NCBI GenBank assembly: GCA_946406115.1
Contig: OX291543.1
Location: forward strand, 746,501-810,500
Reading direction: 5' to 3'
From: Apoda limacodes
Taxonomy: Eukaryota; Arthropoda; Insecta; Lepidoptera; Limacodidae
DNA length: 64,000 nucleotides
Positions 1 to 10,437 of this stretch are shown here, in pieces. The notes beneath the pieces were generated by a model that did not search any database, was not told the DNA's origin, and worked only from the letters and a program-made list of their open reading frames with translations. The position numbers and the translations under genes are program-made. How positions within the stretch are numbered: position 1 is the stretch's first letter; each line of letters opens with the position of its first letter.

Positions 1-1424
1 TTGATAAATAAAGTCGTATTGACACAATAGGGTAGCTCTAAAACGATACGTAAAATAATAAGTTAGTAAGTTGTAAGGTTTGTGAATTATATGATAAATA
101 AATAATAATAAGTTGTAGCGTTGCAAGTGACGAAAAATAAAGTCACAACAACTAGGATAGAAGTATGTCGTTGCAATGTGAGATAGAGTACATAAGGTTT
201 GCTCAACTATGTACATTTTAAGTAAGAAGGTTAAATAAATAGTAAGATACATAAGAAATAACGTAGAAATAACTTAAGGAAGCGCATGTATTTCGTAAAT
301 AATATCTCGTGTAAACTTAGTAACTATAGGTAATGTCAGTAAGGATTTAATATGTAGGATTGTCTAAAGTAAAATATACGATGTAAAATAATAGTTTAGG
401 CGTAAATAACATGTAGTGTAAGATATGTACTCAAGCAGAGTTGAGTTAAATTCTTAATAATACGTAAATAGTTAAAATCTATCAGTGTAAAATTTGTATT
501 TGTGTATTTGTATGAAAAGTAAGAGCGTGAATTTTTACAAAATAAGCAATACGTTGTGGATTACGCTCTTAACCTTTTGCTTAGTTCTACAAACTCCCGC
601 GCACTTTGCCGTGGAGCTACTAGGCGGGGCGTGAATTTTGAAATTATAAGCAATACGCTTGCGAGACGCCCTTTGCATTTTTTGGCTCTTAAAGCCACAG
701 TTTGTGAGATATTTGTATGAATTCTATTTCATAATGTTTGTAAAATTATTATCCATCTGTAGAAAGTAATTGTCATATAGAGAAAATTCATTTTTATATT
801 TTAAAATAACAAAAACATGTACCTCCATACAAACGAGTTGTAGACAAGGACAGCAAGAATTGTAAGAGTAGTCTAGCTATAGTTTACAACCGTAACGGTA
901 ATTTTATGGCCTGCCGCTTTGTTCGAAATTGTTTAAAACTCGAGCGATCCAGCGGTCATCGTCAGTTCGCAGTCGCAGTTCGCAGCAAGAAACCAAGAAA
1001 GGAAGAACCAACAATCAAGAAAGAAACTCTGCAAGAAAATAAGTGCTCAATTGTAGAGTGAAGGTTCAAGCAAGAAACGCTGCTAGGAAAAAGGAAGAAA
1101 CTCTGCTAGAAATTAAGTGTAAAATAAGTGCTCTAGTGTAAATAAATTCTTCACAAGAAGACTCAGCTTCACTTCGGCTATTTTATTTTGCGCTCAAGAA
1201 ATCTTCGTGGTCAGCGGTTCACAAGTGCGACACCCGGCTTCACCCGTCCGGCCCGCAATACGGTCGCCCACAACATACAGTCCACTATAAACACGTCAGT
1301 GGCCTAGTCTAGTAGCTAGCTACCGTACGGTTGTCTAATTTCTACGGCGCTTCGTTGTCGTAGCTTCGTTTTAGCAACCGAGGAAGCTAGCCTACGCCCG
1401 TCGCCGCTGTGCGTGTTCGTAACA
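1..1424 (+). repeat. 5' LTR of the BEL/Pao element (first 87 bp outside the window)
   Basis: This segment matches 7134-8557 base for base apart from two substitutions. The 3' copy starts with TGTTAG at 7047, so the full LTR is 1511 bp and this copy lacks its first 87 bp. It ends ...GTAACA at 1424, complementary to the TGTT start of the 3' LTR. The left half is very AT-rich and the last 500 bp are GC-richer and contain short repeats of the type CAGTTCGCAG around 960-990. Promoter and polyadenylation sites must lie here, but none was placed with confidence. Confidence 0.93.
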
Positions 1425-1430
1425 ATTTTC

Positions 1431-1449
1431 TGGTCCTGTCGAGCCGGAT
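1431..1449 (+). other. Primer binding site, tRNA-Tyr-like
   Basis: Six bases after the LTR lies TGGTCCTGTCGAGCCGGAT. From memory, the 3' end of animal tRNA-Tyr (ending CCGGCTCGAAGGACCA) would pair with all of it except one extra G after TGGTCCT. The TGG start and the distance from the LTR are those of a minus-strand primer site. The tRNA assignment rests on recall of the tRNA-Tyr sequence. Confidence 0.65.
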
Positions 1450-1472
1450 TTGGGAAAAAAGAAGCCGTCAAC

Positions 1473-2381
1473 ATGCCGACCACAAGATCCGAGTCATCGC
1501 GTTCCAAGACGACCGAGTCAACCCAGACGAAGACTACTGGAGAGAGCAGCGGTACATCGAGAGATTGGAGCCAGTGCACGCCGACCGAAACTAGTACTGA
1601 CGTCACCAGTCAGTCTACGAAGACAATAAGGACAGCCCCCCCCAGCACCAGTGCAGAAGAGTCCGGGGAGCTGAATATCGTAGCTGACACCAACAACGCA
1701 GTACCAGCCAGGCCTGCATTGCCACCGCCTGCACCGCTGCCCAAAGAAAAGGGTACAACGAATGGTCAAGTCCAAAGGAGGAACCGTGACATCGATGCGC
1801 AGTCCGTCCGCTCAAATAAGAGAAGACAAGCGGAGGCTCGTGCTAGAATGGAGCTGGCTCGTAAAGAAGTTGAGCTGGCTCAAGCCAAACTAAAGCTAGC
1901 AGAAGTGGAAGCCGAGTCCGAAGAAGAAGAAGAAATAGAGATCTTCGAAAGGACCCATGAAGTGGAGGAATGGCTTGTCCAAACTGAAGAGAGGCAAGAC
2001 AAGCGAAGACATCATCACGAAAGGCCAGCTCCAACCAAAGAAAAGAAGAGCGACATCCAAGAGCTGGCCCAAGCTATCGCTAAGCTCACCGAAAAGGCTC
2101 CAGACACAGCAGCAGCATCCAGATTCACCGAACTTCCATACTTCAATGGCAATTGTGAAGAATGGCTGGCTTTTAGAAGGTCATTTGAGGATACAGCTCC
2201 ATCCTTGTCCAACGTGCAGAATCTGGCACGTTTACGAAGGGCAGTCCAAGGAAAGGCAAGGGAAGCTGTACAAAGCCTGCTATTCACCGCCGAAGATCCG
2301 AAGGAAGTCATGACGGGACTGGAAGCAAGATTCGGAAGACCTGGAGCCCTGGCCTTAGCTGAGTCTACCAAGGGTCAATGA
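1473..2381 (+). CDS. gag: Gag, N-terminal part (BEL/Pao)
   Basis: This is the structural protein of the retrotransposon particle. The frame is open from inside the LTR, but the first ATG after the primer site is at 1473, giving 302 residues starting MPTTRSES. Residues 1-110 are rich in Ser, Thr and Pro. Residues about 115-175 are a charged helix with alternating Arg/Ala and Glu runs, a likely coiled coil. From about residue 217 the sequence (FTELPYFNGNCEEWLAFRRS) is the capsid-like region I know as DUF1759 in Pao elements. The frame ends at TGA 2379-2381 in the middle of that domain, while the rest of the domain continues in the +1 frame. The stop is therefore either a break in this copy or a programmed frameshift site. 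Family members that I recall have a few more residues at this point, which favours a small deletion. Confidence 0.85.
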   Translation: MPTTRSESSRSKTTESTQTKTTGESSGTSRDWSQCTPTETSTDVTSQSTKTIRTAPPSTSAEESGELNIVADTNNAVPARPALPPPAPLPKEKGTTNGQVQRRNRDIDAQSVRSNKRRQAEARARMELARKEVELAQAKLKLAEVEAESEEEEEIEIFERTHEVEEWLVQTEERQDKRRHHHERPAPTKEKKSDIQELAQAIAKLTEKAPDTAAASRFTELPYFNGNCEEWLAFRRSFEDTAPSLSNVQNLARLRRAVQGKAREAVQSLLFTAEDPKEVMTGLEARFGRPGALALAESTKGQ

Positions 2382-5300
2382 AAACCCAAGCGACATCTGC
2401 CAGTTTGCAAGCCGGGTCCGAAATGCAGTAGCAAGCATCAAAGCACTGAAGAAGAGTCAATACCTCAGCTCTCCTGAAACATTGAAGAGCCTAACTGAAA
2501 AGATGCCGTCTTCTATGAAGTTCCGTTGGTTTGCGTACCATCGAGAAAGAAGGGATGAAGAGATGCCTGAGCTCATCCTACTGGACGCATTCCTCGGACT
2601 AGAAGCCGACATCTGTGGGGACTTTGCTCCACCTGAAGAGCTGAGGAGGACTTACAAGGCGGTTCCACCACAACCAAGGAAGCCCTGGGAACCCACAAGC
2701 GTACCGAAGAGAAATTGGGAACCAGAGCACAAACCAATAAACAACGTACGGGAGCCGCCTCAAGAAAGAAAGAAAATTGCCTGTACGGGATGCGAAGGCG
2801 ATCATTACTTGCTTGACTGCAAAACTTTTAAAGAGGCTGACCTGAATGGAAAATGGGACATAGCGAAGAAAACAAGGACGTGCTTCAAATGCCTACGCTT
2901 CCGGCACTCAAGACTGAATTGCAAAGCGCCGGTATGCAAGAAGTGCGGCAGATGGCATCACACGTCCCTCCATTCAGAGAAGCCGCCCAACAGAGCAGAA
3001 GCACCAGGCACCAGTCAGTGTTACCAACTGGGCCAGCAAGAAGGAGAAGAAGCTGAAGAAAAAATCGCTTCAATCCATACAACAATAAGTAACGAAAAGG
3101 TCTACTTAAAAATAATGCCAGTAGACGTATATGGACCGAAGGGGCATGCCAGGGTCTTGGCGCTTCTGGACGAGGGCTCAACGGTGTCACTATTGGACTC
3201 AAAGGTTGCTGAACAAATCGGAGTCAATGGGAAGAAAGAGACTCTGACAATAGAAACCGTTGGCGGAAAAATAATTAAGAAAAATAGCTCCGAACGTCTG
3301 AAAATTAAAATTAAAGGGGCCTACAGAAGAGACAAGAGGGCAATTGAACTTCGAACGATGGAGGACCTTAAGCTGTCGCAACAGAAGGTGGCAATAGAGG
3401 ACATCCGTAACTGCCAGCATTTAAGCGCTATTAAGGATCAGCTGGTCTACGATAAAGAAGAGCCCAAACTGCTTATCGGGCAAGACAACTGGGGACTCAT
3501 AGTAACAAGAAGGTTGAAGAAGGGGAAGAAGTCTGAGCCCGTAGCCTCACTCACCAGTCTCGGGTGGGTGCTACATGGCTGTGACGCTGCTTCAACAGTA
3601 GCCGTGCATTTTGTCAACCACTGTCGCATCTCGAACGAAGAGGGGATCAATGAGATCGTTCGAGACTTCTTTAAATTAGAGTCCCTGGGGATTGAAGCCA
3701 AGCTGCCGAGCCATGACAGCGACAGAAGAGCCCTGGAAGTCCTGGAGAAGACAACAAAGAAATTGCCTGATGGGCAATACGAAACTGGGCTTCTGTGGAA
3801 AAAAGAAGATGAAGTTCTTCCAAACAACTGCAAGCAAGCCTTCAGGAGATTGGAAATTGTTGAAAAGAAGCTGGATCAAAACAAAGAGATGAAAAAGGAA
3901 TATGAGATCCAAATGACCAATCTCCTCGCAAAGGGGTACGCAGAGAAGGCACCGCGTAACAGCACTGATGGAAGAACATTCTATCTTCCACACTTCGCTG
4001 TCGAACACCCAGTAAAAAAGAAGCCCAGAATCATCTTCGATGCAGCAGCCAAGTTCCAGGGAAAGAGCTTAAATGATGCTCTCGTGCCCGGTCCAGATCT
4101 ACTCCAATCACTATTTGGAGTATTGCTGCGCTTTAGAGAGGGGCCAATTGCAATAATGGCCGACATCCAAGACATGTTCCTCCGCATCAAAATAAGACAA
4201 GAAGACAGGGACAGTCTGAGGTTCCTTTGGCGTGGAGAGAAAAGAAAAGAGAAGCCAGAGGAATATAGAATGACTTCTGTCATTTTTGGTGCTGCCTCAT
4301 CACCAGCCACGGCAATCTACGTAATGAACAAGAATGCCGAAGAGTACCAGGAGACCCGCCCAGCAGCAGTCAAGGCAATAAAAGAAAATCACTACATGGA
4401 TGACTATCTTCAAAGCTTCCAGTCTGTCGAGGAAGCAAGAAGAGTATCGGCCGAAGTTAAGGATATCCATGAGCGGGCGAGTTTCCATTTGAAGGGATGG
4501 GCAAGCAATAACCCAGAAGTGCTCAAAGGTTACCGAGAGAAAAATGAAAGCGCCAACCTTGAGCTTACCAAAGAAGAAAAGACACTGGGCCTGAGGTGGC
4601 TCACAGAAGAAGATGCCTTAGCCTTTAACATTGGGCTACGTAATACGCCAACAGAAATATTAGATGGCAGAAGGGTTCCCACAAAAAGAGAAGTCACGAG
4701 CGCCGTGATGTCAACATTCGATCCCATGGGCTTCGCTACGCCAGTCCTGATCCAAGGGAAGAAGTTGATTCAAGAAATTTGGCGAACACAGATTGGCTGG
4801 GATGAGAAAATACAAGAAGGCCAACAAGAAGCCTGGCGAAAGTACATAAAGGAAGTCGCCACCTTGGACAAGTTGAGGATACCAAGGTGCATTTCGCCAT
4901 GCCAAAGAGAAGGGCAGCTGCACACCTTCACAGACGCTAGCGAAGAGGCATACGCGGCGTCTGTATATTGGAGGACCAGAGGACCTGAGGGTGAAACACA
5001 CGTCGTGCTGGTGGCTGGAAAGGCAAGGGTCTCGCCGACAAAACCAGTCTCAATCCCGAGGCTGGAGCTACAGGCGGCTTTATTAGGAAGCAGACTAGCA
5101 GCCACCGTGGAGAAAGAGCTCAACCTCATGGTCACTCAAAAGACGTACTGGACCGACTCAAGCACAGTACTTCAGTGGGTGCAAGCTGACCCAAGAAGAT
5201 TCAAGACGTTCGTGGCTCATCGATTGGCAGAAATAGAAGAACTAACAAAGCCACAGGAGTGGAGATGGGTTCCAACGAAGATGAATCCGGCTGATGACGC

Positions 5301-6873
5301 TACACGGAATACGCCTAGCGACTTCAATCACACCGCTAGGTGGTTCCAGGGCCCAGAATTCCTAAGGCGAGGCGAAGAAGAGTGGCCCGCCAAAAAGTTT
5401 GGTTTGGCCAAGAGTGAAGACCTGGAAGAGAAGGCAAGTCACAAGGTCACCACCATTAAGGCAGTAGAAAAGGAAACACCAGACTTAGAAAGATTCTCGA
5501 ACTGGAGGAAACTGGTTAACACCATGGCAAGGGTGTTTCAGTTTATCGATGTCCTGAAAAAGAAAGTCGAGAGGGTCAACACAGCGCGAGACAAGGACGT
5601 CACATGGAAGCCGCACAATAAAAATAAGAAGAAAGCACAAGCCAAGCCGGTGATTGACAGAAAGAAGGAACACAATTTTATAAAAATTGAAGAGGCTTTC
5701 CAAAAAAAGGCAGAAGAATATTTAATTAAAAGAAGCCAAAGTGAAAGCTTTACAAAGGAAATGAAATGCTTAAAAGAAAACAAGCCATTGGAAAACGCAA
5801 GCCGCCTACGAAAAATCGACGTTTATCTAGGCAGCAACGAAAAGATAAAACTGCGCAGTCGAACAAGAAAGTTCACGTTTAAAAACGCAGTAAATAACCC
5901 ACCCGTAATAGATGGGAAACATAAGATAGTACAACTGATAATTCAGTACTATCACAGAAGGTTTTTACACGGTAACACTGCAACCGTAATGAATGAGCTG
6001 CGGCAGAAGTATTGGATTTTGGGCCTAAGGACAGCGGTAAAAGCAGTCATTTACCAATGTCAATGGTGCAAAGTCAGGAAAGGTTCGCCGCAAATCCCGC
6101 CCACTGGAGACCTGCCCGGGGAAAGGCTACAACATCACGCGTATCCTTTCTCCAATGCAGCCGTGGACTACTTCGGGCCAATGCAGGTCACCATCGGCAG
6201 GAGAACAGAGAAGCGCTGGGGAGCGCTCTTCACCTGCCTAACGACAAGGGCAGTACATTTAGAGCTAGTGCCATCACTAAGCACTAGCTCCATGATCATG
6301 GCGCTGCGAAGAATGGCAGCGAGAAGAGGAATGCCAAAGGTCATCTTCAGCGACAACGGGACAAACTTCGTCGGAGCCAACCGAGAATTGGAAGAAGCAG
6401 CCCTAGAGAAAGGTATAAGGTGGAAGTTCATACCACCAGGAAGTCCAAATATGGGGGGCGCATGGGAAAGGATGGTACGCTCCGTGAAGACGTCGCTGGC
6501 CGCAGTACTGCACGAAAGAAGTCCGCCAGAAGAGGTACTGCACACACTGATGACAGAGGTGGAACACGTCGTCAACTCGCGTCCGCTCACCGAACTCAGC
6601 ATGGAGCCGGACGATGAAGAAAGTCTGACGCCTAACCACTTTCTGATTGGAAGGTCCTGTGGAATGATGGCACCTGGCGAGTTCACCGATCACGAACTAG
6701 TCGGAAAAGCCAGTTGGAGGACTGCACAGCGACTCACCGATCACTTCTGGAGAAGGTGGATCAAGGAGTACCTGCCGACGCTGATGCCGAGAAAGATCAG
6801 CGGAAGGACTACGAGCGACCCAGAGGAAGGCGACGTGGTACTCATCGTGGATGCAAACCTGCCACGAAACTAA
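2359..6873 (+). CDS. pol: Gag C-terminus and Pol polyprotein (BEL/Pao)
   Basis: The frame opens after TAG 2356-2358; the first ATG in it is at 2503. Numbered from 2482, it shows three cysteine fingers (C101/C104/H108/C113, C134/C137/H142/C147, C152/C155 onward), then an aspartic protease with ALLDEGSTVS at about 228-237. The reverse transcriptase has MADIQDMF at about 559 and YMDD at 638. RNase H has FTDASEEA near 816, ELQAALLGSR and TDSSTVLQW. The integrase has an HH-CC zinc region around 1155-1200 and a catalytic core with AAVDYFGP, FSDNGTNF and AWERM. Upstream the frame continues the gag domain left off at 2381. It ends at TAA 6871-6873 inside the C-terminal domain I know as DUF5641. The polyprotein is otherwise uninterrupted over about 1490 codons, which fits the near-identity of the LTRs. 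Confidence 0.9.
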   Translation: MSLPRVNENPSDICQFASRVRNAVASIKALKKSQYLSSPETLKSLTEKMPSSMKFRWFAYHRERRDEEMPELILLDAFLGLEADICGDFAPPEELRRTYKAVPPQPRKPWEPTSVPKRNWEPEHKPINNVREPPQERKKIACTGCEGDHYLLDCKTFKEADLNGKWDIAKKTRTCFKCLRFRHSRLNCKAPVCKKCGRWHHTSLHSEKPPNRAEAPGTSQCYQLGQQEGEEAEEKIASIHTTISNEKVYLKIMPVDVYGPKGHARVLALLDEGSTVSLLDSKVAEQIGVNGKKETLTIETVGGKIIKKNSSERLKIKIKGAYRRDKRAIELRTMEDLKLSQQKVAIEDIRNCQHLSAIKDQLVYDKEEPKLLIGQDNWGLIVTRRLKKGKKSEPVASLTSLGWVLHGCDAASTVAVHFVNHCRISNEEGINEIVRDFFKLESLGIEAKLPSHDSDRRALEVLEKTTKKLPDGQYETGLLWKKEDEVLPNNCKQAFRRLEIVEKKLDQNKEMKKEYEIQMTNLLAKGYAEKAPRNSTDGRTFYLPHFAVEHPVKKKPRIIFDAAAKFQGKSLNDALVPGPDLLQSLFGVLLRFREGPIAIMADIQDMFLRIKIRQEDRDSLRFLWRGEKRKEKPEEYRMTSVIFGAASSPATAIYVMNKNAEEYQETRPAAVKAIKENHYMDDYLQSFQSVEEARRVSAEVKDIHERASFHLKGWASNNPEVLKGYREKNESANLELTKEEKTLGLRWLTEEDALAFNIGLRNTPTEILDGRRVPTKREVTSAVMSTFDPMGFATPVLIQGKKLIQEIWRTQIGWDEKIQEGQQEAWRKYIKEVATLDKLRIPRCISPCQREGQLHTFTDASEEAYAASVYWRTRGPEGETHVVLVAGKARVSPTKPVSIPRLELQAALLGSRLAATVEKELNLMVTQKTYWTDSSTVLQWVQADPRRFKTFVAHRLAEIEELTKPQEWRWVPTKMNPADDATRNTPSDFNHTARWFQGPEFLRRGEEEWPAKKFGLAKSEDLEEKASHKVTTIKAVEKETPDLERFSNWRKLVNTMARVFQFIDVLKKKVERVNTARDKDVTWKPHNKNKKKAQAKPVIDRKKEHNFIKIEEAFQKKAEEYLIKRSQSESFTKEMKCLKENKPLENASRLRKIDVYLGSNEKIKLRSRTRKFTFKNAVNNPPVIDGKHKIVQLIIQYYHRRFLHGNTATVMNELRQKYWILGLRTAVKAVIYQCQWCKVRKGSPQIPPTGDLPGERLQHHAYPFSNAAVDYFGPMQVTIGRRTEKRWGALFTCLTTRAVHLELVPSLSTSSMIMALRRMAARRGMPKVIFSDNGTNFVGANRELEEAALEKGIRWKFIPPGSPNMGGAWERMVRSVKTSLAAVLHERSPPEEVLHTLMTEVEHVVNSRPLTELSMEPDDEESLTPNHFLIGRSCGMMAPGEFTDHELVGKASWRTAQRLTDHFWRRWIKEYLPTLMPRKISGRTTSDPEEGDVVLIVDANLPRN

Positions 6874-7080
6874 TGGCCACGTGGCAAGGTGCTGAAGGCG
6901 TACCCAGGACCAGACGGAAGAGTGAGGATCCTGGACATCCAGACAAATGGAGGAGTGCTGCGCCGCCCGAGTCGCCGTGTCGTCGTGTTGGTTCCAGCTA
7001 CATCGTCGCCGCAACAGGATGGAGTGCTTCGCACTGCGGGGGAGAATGTTAGCGACGGACCACACGAAACACATAAATAA
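6874..7080 (+). pseudogene. Pol C-terminal remainder after an in-frame stop
   Basis: Directly after TAA 6871-6873 the same frame stays open for 68 codons, starting WPRGKVLKAYPGPDG, and reads on as the end of the domain normally found at the BEL/Pao Pol C-terminus (VRILDIQTNGGV, then a basic RRPSRRVVVL stretch). It runs through the polypurine tract and about 30 bp into the 3' LTR before its own TAA at 7078-7080. The upstream stop is probably a point mutation that removes about 35 conserved residues. The last 20 or so residues look unconstrained. Confidence 0.7.
7036..7046 (+). other. Polypurine tract
   Basis: GCGGGGGAGAA lies directly before TGTTAG, the first bases of the 3' LTR. A purine run next to the 3' LTR is the plus-strand primer of LTR retrotransposons. 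Confidence 0.8.
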
Positions 7081-8557
7081 GGATAGGATAGGATATAAGG
7101 ATTAAAATGTAAACATGTTTAAATAAGGATTTTTTGATAAATAAAGTCGTATTGACACAATAGGGTAGCTCTAAAACGATACGTAAAATAATAAGTTAGT
7201 AAGTTGTAAGGTTTGTGAATTATATGATAAATAAATAATAATAAGTTGTAACGTTGCAAGTGACGAAAAATAAAGTCACAACAACTAGGATAGAAGTATG
7301 TCGTTGCAATGTGAGATAGAGTACATAAGGTTTGCTCAACTATGTACATTTTAAGTAAGAAGGTTAAATAAATAGTAAGATACATAAGAAATAACGTAGA
7401 AATAACTTAAGGAAGCGCATGTATTTCGTAAATAATATCTCGTGTAAACTTAGTAACTATAGGTAATGTCAGTAAGGATTTAATATGTAGGATTGTCTAA
7501 AGTAAAATATACGATGTAAAATAATAGTTTAGGCGTAAATAACATGTAGTGTAAGATATGTACTCAAGCAGAGTTGAGTTAAATTCTTAATAATACGTAA
7601 ATAGTTAAAATCTATCAGTGTAAAATTTGTATTTGTGTATTTGTATGAAAAGTAAGAGCGTGAATTTTTACAAAATAAGCAATACGTTGTGGATTACGCT
7701 CTTAACCTTTTGCTTAGTTCTACAAACTCCCGCGCACTTTGCCGTGGAGCTACTAGGCGGGGCGTGAATTTTGAAATTATAAGCAATACGCTTGCGAGAC
7801 GCCCTTTGCATTTTTTGGCTCTTAAAGCCACAGTTTGTGAGATATTTGTATGAATTCTATTTCATAATGTTTGTAAAATTAATATCCATCTGTAGAAAGT
7901 AATTGTCATATAGAGAAAATTCATTTTTATATTTTAAAATAACAAAAACATGTACCTCCATACAAACGAGTTGTAGACAAGGACAGCAAGAATTGTAAGA
8001 GTAGTCTAGCTATAGTTTACAACCGTAACGGTAATTTTATGGCCTGCCGCTTTGTTCGAAATTGTTTAAAACTCGAGCGATCCAGCGGTCATCGTCAGTT
8101 CGCAGTCGCAGTTCGCAGCAAGAAACCAAGAAAGGAAGAACCAACAATCAAGAAAGAAACTCTGCAAGAAAATAAGTGCTCAATTGTAGAGTGAAGGTTC
8201 AAGCAAGAAACGCTGCTAGGAAAAAGGAAGAAACTCTGCTAGAAATTAAGTGTAAAATAAGTGCTCTAGTGTAAATAAATTCTTCACAAGAAGACTCAGC
8301 TTCACTTCGGCTATTTTATTTTGCGCTCAAGAAATCTTCGTGGTCAGCGGTTCACAAGTGCGACACCCGGCTTCACCCGTCCGGCCCGCAATACGGTCGC
8401 CCACAACATACAGTCCACTATAAACACGTCAGTGGCCTAGTCTAGTAGCTAGCTACCGTACGGTTGTCTAATTTCTACGGCGCTTCGTTGTCGTAGCTTC
8501 GTTTTAGCAACCGAGGAAGCTAGCCTACGCCCGTCGCCGCTGTGCGTGTTCGTAACA
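7047..8557 (+). repeat. 3' LTR of the BEL/Pao element
   Basis: This is the complete 1511-bp LTR, TGTT...AACA. It follows the polypurine tract and its last 1424 bp repeat the left end of the window. The right flank begins CTCTG, the expected 5-bp target duplication, but its partner lies outside the window. Confidence 0.93.
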
Positions 8558-9779
8558 CTCTGCATTTACGGTAGTTGGCGAATGTTGTAGCGAGTAATAA
8601 TTTTGATGACCTCAAGACCACGTGTGGTGGGAACTCTTGTGGGTTTTCCGTGATCATGGGATCCGAGGGATCCGGGGTTGTGGTTGTGGTAACTCCGTGA
8701 TTGATAACCCTGCAAATTGTACCTCTACCGCGGGCGCTACATCCTACTCTGATGCCACTGCACTCTACGTTACCATTTTTTTTCTAAGATGTACGTTACC
8801 ATTTTTTTTCTAAGATGTACCCACCAAAAACATTTTCATGTAAAATGTTGGCAAGACGGTTACATCTTGGCCGTTTCGTTACTACAAGAACTATTGTGTA
8901 ACAAAAGAGTAATTAACAGTGAATAGGTACATTTTTTACCTTACGCCCAAGTGACGGTGGGGAAACGGCCAAGCGACATATTTTGACTAAGGTGTAGAGT
9001 TTGTGAATAAGGGCTTGTAGAGTTAGGGCGTGTAGACTTACAAAATTGGCTCTATATAAGATCTGATAACTTTTTGACAGTTCGAGTCACATAAGTCTAT
9101 TTTACTATATCATCAGATTTTTAAGTACGACTTCGGATACACCTTATTACGATTTTTATCTGACAACAACTATCGGGGCGCGCGCCCTACACCATTGTGA
9201 TTTCCCATCTCCATAGAAGTTTTCTTTTGTAAATAATTGTCACCACATTTTGATTATTAATAAAATGTCGTAATATTCTGAAACCCGACAAGAGCCCCCC
9301 CCCCCCCCCCCCTACCCTTGTACATTTTTTTTACACTTAAGGGGTTGAGGGATGATTTTTTTTTAAAAACCTGAAACACGTATTTTTTTATTTGTAATAA
9401 GAAGTCTATGTACTTGTATAATTTTTAGATCTCTAGGATGAAATTAAATTTGTATGGTAACATCCATACAAACTTCCATCCCCTTATTTAAAGGGCTGCG
9501 GGTTATTTACTAAAGATCCTGTAATGTGTTTTATTATTTATAACAATAAATGTTGCAATTTTCAGACCTCTAGCATCAAAATTTGCGGAAGTCTCATAAA
9601 AGTTTTCAAACCCTTGTTTTAAGGAGTTGGGGGTTAAAAGTTCAAAGTTTTGATGATCGCCAGTGACTCAGCGATGAAATCGAGGTTTTTTAGATATCAA
9701 TAAAATCTAAAGTCTAAAAGTTATGCAATTGAAATTTTATATGTTAAATAAGTCCACTGTTGATATCATATCCCAAGAC
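8558..9779. other. Intergenic; 26-bp tandem duplication and a poly-C run
   Basis: No coding region is supported. Direct observations: a 26-bp unit starting TACGTTACC occurs twice in tandem at 8766-8817, and an 18-base run of C lies at 9295-9312, which may be miscounted in assembly. The rest is AT-rich with no recognised element. Confidence 0.6.
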
Positions 9780-10437
9780 TTTTGTTTATCTACAATAATC
9801 CAAACTTAAGTTATGAAAGTTCAAAAAAACAACGAAGCGCTTCGAGAAAAGGTAGGTAGTGCAAGGGGTACTTCGCTTGGCTCGTCTTCGTGACAATTCG
9901 TGAGCGGTGCGATGGTAGAAAGTAGTCGTAAGCATCATTTCGAATGATTCCTCAGAACGCAGCCCATTATAAAAGTGGTAGTGGAACACACACAGGGAGG
10001 CAAAGTCTCTCCTCAGACATAAGGGTTCGATACGGCAAGTGAGTTTAAGATCGTCAACTATTCTCACAGCCCATCGCTGAACCGAGTTGGCAGCAGTACT
10101 CCATATGGGGTCAGACTCGGTACCTGTAAAGCAGCACCCTGAGGTGTAGTACTTTGCTCTGTAGAGTACTCCAAATTTTATATGCGCTTCACCTTGTCTT
10201 GCAAATGATCCTAGAACTCAACATCGCTAGAGATGTCAGCTCCAAGGAGTCTTGGAGATGGTGAGAGATGTGGTCTGGAATTGTGGGACCTCAGTGAATG
10301 GGATTTTCTCAGCGGTGAACGTGCACACTTATGCCTTCGTAGGGTCGAATCAGACTAAGTGTTTTGGTCCCCAGTCAGAGACCTTAGAGAGATTGGTCTC
10401 GATTTGGGACAAGTCCTCAGCTGTGGCTGTATCTGAC
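9780..10437 (-). pseudogene. LINE family A, copy 1: C-terminal fragment
   Basis: On the minus strand the sequence reads RIVDDLKLTCRIEPL and LRRDFASLCVF, the end of a jockey-like reverse transcriptase that recurs at 17.9, 35.2 and 36.9 kb. Higher coordinates carry the preceding part (about 10070-10437, resembling FDPTK and GTESDPIWSTA) with stops and frame changes. The 5' part of the element (endonuclease and most of the reverse transcriptase) is absent. This is a dead, truncated copy. The left boundary is approximate. Confidence 0.8.

Larger units (their letters stand above)
1..8557 (+). mobile_element. BEL/Pao LTR retrotransposon, nearly full length
   Basis: The layout is 5' LTR, primer binding site, gag, pol (protease, reverse transcriptase, RNase H, integrase), polypurine tract, 3' LTR. 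The domain order and the three cysteine fingers ahead of the protease are those of the BEL/Pao superfamily. Comparing 1-1424 with 7134-8557 by eye gave two substitutions (118 G against 7251 A; 749 T against 7882 A), so the insertion is recent. The first 87 bp of the 5' LTR lie left of the window, so the left target duplication cannot be seen. There is no envelope gene. The coding frame is interrupted twice (near 2360-2381 and at 6871-6873), so this copy probably cannot move by itself unless the first break is a programmed frameshift and the second is tolerated. Confidence 0.95.

Noticed and set aside
1..1424. Telomeric TTAGG repeats near the left end
   Set aside because: Only isolated short GGATT/TTAGG-like words occur, with no array.
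3447..6686. Long antisense frames opposite BEL/Pao pol (up to 172 codons)
   Set aside because: They are shadows of the purine-rich pol coding strand, with no domain of their own.
7119..7385. 88-codon minus-strand frame
   Set aside because: It lies inside the AT-rich part of the 3' LTR and reads Tyr/Leu-rich low-complexity sequence.
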